From positions 1-7,349 of the forward strand of contig JAITVW010000195.1 of the NCBI GenBank assembly GCA_031285605.1: a stretch of DNA of 7,349 nucleotides. Direction: 5' to 3'. Positions 4,998 to 7,349 of the stretch are shown one piece after another. The position numbers and the translations under genes are program-made. Every line of letters starts with the position of its first letter. Positions within the stretch are counted from its first letter, which is position 1. The DNA is from Fusobacteriales bacterium. GTDB lineage: Bacteria > Fusobacteriota > Fusobacteriia > Fusobacteriales > Leptotrichiaceae. The notes under the pieces were generated by a model that had not been told where the DNA came from, ran no database searches, and saw only the letters and a program-made list of their open reading frames with translations.

Positions 4998-5005
4998 AAT
5001 TTACT

Positions 5006-7171
5006 TTGGATATTTTGAAAGCTGCTGTAAATGAAATGGGGCTGAAAGCAGTACAGGCAGAAAGCACAATGAATCTTTATGACGAAGGAGCTACCGTACC
5101 TTTTATTGCACGTTACAGAAAAGAAGTTACCGGGAATCTTGATGAGGAGAAAATCAGAGAACTCATAGAAAAAGTATCATACTACAGAAACCTTGAGAAA
5201 AGAAAAGAAGAAGTACTGAGATTAATCGAGGAACAGGGAAAACTAACCGAGGAACTAAAAACAAGCATAGTAAATGCAGCGAAGTTACAGGAAGTAGAAG
5301 ATCTCTATCTCCCATACAAAAAAAAGAAAAAAACAAAAGCAGACATAGCTGTGGAAAATGGGCTGGAACCTCTGTCTTTATTTTTGAAGAATAAAAATGT
5401 AAGTATGGAGACATTGAAAAAAGAGGCAGAAAAATATATGAATGAACAGGTTCCGGGAATTGATGAAGCTATAGAGGGAGCAAAGCTGATTATAGCACAG
5501 AATATTTCCGAAAATGCCGGATACAGAGAATCTATACGTGACAGAATCAGTAAATACGGAGTGCTGACTTCAAAAGTGATAGAGAAAAACAAAGTAAATG
5601 ATGTAAAAGGTGTCTATCAGGATTACTATAAATATTCCGAGCCTGTGACACGGGCAGCTTCACACAGAATTCTTGCCTTGAACAGAGGTGAAAATGAGAA
5701 AATATTAAAAGTAGATATAGAAATAGACGAAACTACACATAAATATATAACAGATAATATTCTAAGAGGATTTCAAAATAAAAATCTTACGGAATTTTTT
5801 ACAGAGGTTATAGAAGATTCACTTAGCAGACTGATTTATCCGTCTATAAAAAATGAAGTAAGAAATATATATACGGAAAAATCAGAAGTAGAAGCAATAG
5901 ATATATTCAAGGATAATCTGGAAAAATTATTATTACAGCCTCCACTGTATAAGAAAGCTATAATGGGACTGGATCCCGGCTACAGAACAGGGTGTAAGCT
6001 TGTAGTCATTAATAAAGACGGCTTCTATGAAAAAGATGATGTAGTGTTTCTTGTGGAGGAAATGCATTCTCCAAGACAGGTAAGCGAAGCTAAAAAGAAA
6101 ATATTACAGTATATAGAAGATTATGACGTAGATATAATAGCAATAGGAAACGGAACTGCTTCAAGAGAAACAGAAAGCTTTGTTGCCAAAGTGATAAAGG
6201 AATCTAAAAAGAAGGTATTTTATCTTATTGTAAATGAAGCGGGAGCTTCTGTATATTCTGCTTCAAAGCTCGCAAAAGAAGAATTCCCCGATTTGGATGT
6301 AACAGCAAGAGGAGCTGTTTCGATAGCAAGAAGAATTCAGGATCCTATGGCGGAGCTCGTAAAAATAGATCCGAAATCAATAGGCGTAGGAATGTACCAG
6401 CATGATGTAAACCAGAAGACACTGAATGAATCGCTGGAGCAGACAATAGAACATGTAGTTAACAATGTAGGAGTAAATATAAATACAGCTTCATGGGCGC
6501 TGTTAAGCTATGTTTCGGGAATTAAGAAAAATGTGGCTAAAAATCTGGTAGATTTCAGACATGAAAACGGGGATTTCAAAAAAAGATCGGAACTGAAAAA
6601 AGTAAAAGGTCTTGGGGATAAAGCCTTTGAACAGATGGCAGGATTTATAGTAATTCCTGACAGTGCAAATCCGCTGGATAATACGATAATTCATCCTGAG
6701 TCATATAAAATAGCGGAAAAAATACTTGATGAAGCAGGATGCAGTCTGAAAGATATGAAGGCAGATATAAAAGCAACACAGGAAAAGCTGGGAAAATTAA
6801 ATATCGGAAAAATAATAAAGGAAAATGAATTTGGTGAGGAAACAGCAAGGGATATATATAATGCTCTTCTAAAAGGCAGAAGAGATCCGCGTGAAGAGTT
6901 TGAAAAACCGTTATTAAGATCTGATATACTGAATATGAACGATCTTGCCGATGGTATGATCCTTGAAGGAACTGTCAGAAATGTGGCAAAATTCGGTGTA
7001 TTTGTAGATATAGGACTAAAAAACGATGCCTTGATACATGTATCGGAATTATCGAATAAATTTATTTCGGATCCTACCAAAGTACTTTCTGTAGGCGAAA
7101 TAATAAAAGTAAAAATTCTTTCCATAGATAAAAACAGAGGAAGGGTAGCATTGACAAGAAAAGGATTATAG
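5006..7171 (+). CDS. tex: Tex family RNA-binding / transcription accessory protein
   Basis: A 721-residue cytoplasmic protein matching Tex over its whole length. Tex binds nucleic acid, mostly RNA, and influences transcription and translation in many bacteria; its exact task is still unsettled. Domains in order: the N-terminal helical Tex_N region, with the conserved VPFIARYRKEVTGNLDEEKI from residue 31; an RNase H-like YqgF domain from about 320, starting IMGLDPGYRTG (Asp323); helix-hairpin-helix motifs about 492-560, with VNINTASWALLSYVSGI and KKVKGLGDKAFEQMAGF; a linker; and an S1 RNA-binding domain about 650-721, from GMILEGTVRNVAKFGVFVDI to RVALTRKGL. Length is slightly short but normal for the family. 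The start is a TTG, chosen because GGAGG (4993-4997) precedes it by 8 bases. Only 33 bases separate it from the next gene and no terminator lies between, so the two are probably co-transcribed. No frameshift or missing domain is seen. Confidence 0.95.
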   Translation: MDILKAAVNEMGLKAVQAESTMNLYDEGATVPFIARYRKEVTGNLDEEKIRELIEKVSYYRNLEKRKEEVLRLIEEQGKLTEELKTSIVNAAKLQEVEDLYLPYKKKKKTKADIAVENGLEPLSLFLKNKNVSMETLKKEAEKYMNEQVPGIDEAIEGAKLIIAQNISENAGYRESIRDRISKYGVLTSKVIEKNKVNDVKGVYQDYYKYSEPVTRAASHRILALNRGENEKILKVDIEIDETTHKYITDNILRGFQNKNLTEFFTEVIEDSLSRLIYPSIKNEVRNIYTEKSEVEAIDIFKDNLEKLLLQPPLYKKAIMGLDPGYRTGCKLVVINKDGFYEKDDVVFLVEEMHSPRQVSEAKKKILQYIEDYDVDIIAIGNGTASRETESFVAKVIKESKKKVFYLIVNEAGASVYSASKLAKEEFPDLDVTARGAVSIARRIQDPMAELVKIDPKSIGVGMYQHDVNQKTLNESLEQTIEHVVNNVGVNINTASWALLSYVSGIKKNVAKNLVDFRHENGDFKKRSELKKVKGLGDKAFEQMAGFIVIPDSANPLDNTIIHPESYKIAEKILDEAGCSLKDMKADIKATQEKLGKLNIGKIIKENEFGEETARDIYNALLKGRRDPREEFEKPLLRSDILNMNDLADGMILEGTVRNVAKFGVFVDIGLKNDALIHVSELSNKFISDPTKVLSVGEIIKVKILSIDKNRGRVALTRKGL

Positions 7172-7204
7172 TCAGTATTTAATTAAAGAATAGGAGTATT
7201 TAAA

Positions 7205-7349
7205 TTGATAGATTTTATATTAGGATTACTCCCGATAATATTATTTTTTTCATTGATAGTAATATTTAAGAAAAGTACACTTATATCTTCATTTACAAGT
7301 CTTTTGGCAGCAATAATACTGAATTTTGTTAATCCGGGCTGGCAGATGT
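7205..7349 (+). CDS. Membrane protein N-terminus, L-lactate permease-like (partial)
   Basis: The frame is open to the right edge; 48 residues are visible. It starts at a TTG with AGGAG (7192-7196) eight bases upstream. The sequence begins MIDFILGLLPIILFFSLIVI, then KK and a second hydrophobic stretch SSFTSLLAAIILNFV, ending NPGWQM. Two short hydrophobic segments split by a basic turn, with the LLPII motif near the N-terminus, resemble the start of the LctP family of lactate/glycolate permeases. With so little sequence this is a tentative match; another multi-pass transporter is possible. It follows tex by 33 bases with no terminator between, so it is likely expressed from the same transcript, although a functional link with Tex is not implied. 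Confidence 0.55.
   Translation, partial: MIDFILGLLPIILFFSLIVIFKKSTLISSFTSLLAAIILNFVNPGWQM

Noticed and set aside
4991..5005. Start of tex at the upstream TTG 4991.
   Set aside because: The codon directly precedes the GGAGG site and has no binding site of its own; the TTG at 5006 is correctly spaced and gives the usual Tex N-terminus.

Overview
The window is AT-rich. Its genes are short-spaced and all lie on the + strand. They prefer AGA, GGA and ATA codons, three of the starts chosen are TTG or GTG, and the Shine-Dalgarno sites are strong. Together with the lipoprotein and Tex sequences this suggests a low-GC anaerobe of the Fusobacteriota, perhaps Leptotrichiaceae or Sebaldella. That placement is an inference from style and recollection, not from a marker gene.

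Layout. (1) Bases 1-1069 hold the 3' part of a gene that enters from the left and encodes tandem repeats of about 57 residues of the 'homing endonuclease associated repeat' (HNH_repeat) type. The reading frame breaks twice. The first break is a 9-A run shortened to 8 A at 316-323. The second is an opposite shift near 580-600 that restores the original frame. I read it as a decaying or slippage-prone gene. (2) Bases 1070-1533 carry no convincing gene. They hold a good sigma70-type promoter (1216-1244), two terminator-like hairpins (1269-1309 and 1350-1382) and then an extended -10 promoter for the next operon. The first promoter and hairpin together could make a short RNA of about 60 nt. (3) Bases 1534-3542 are a compact operon of three paralogous lipoproteins (221, 223 and 214 residues) with gaps of 16 and 10 nt, closed by a strong intrinsic terminator (3555-3584). 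(4) Bases 3731-4567 encode a Cof-type HAD phosphatase with its own extended -10 promoter. (5) Bases 4568-5005 are non-coding. They include a decayed coding remnant with an internal stop (4573-4722), a long nested inverted repeat ending in a T-run (4733-4826), and the promoter region of the next gene. (6) Bases 5006-7171 encode the RNA-binding protein Tex, starting at a TTG. (7) From 7205 to the right edge is the N-terminus of a membrane protein resembling L-lactate permease, probably co-transcribed with tex.

The genes do not form one obvious pathway. The most unusual parts are the broken repeat-protein gene with nearly identical DNA repeats, the triplicated lipoprotein family, and the structured, possibly transcribed spacer between them. 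I found no CRISPR array, tRNA or rRNA, and no complete insertion sequence.
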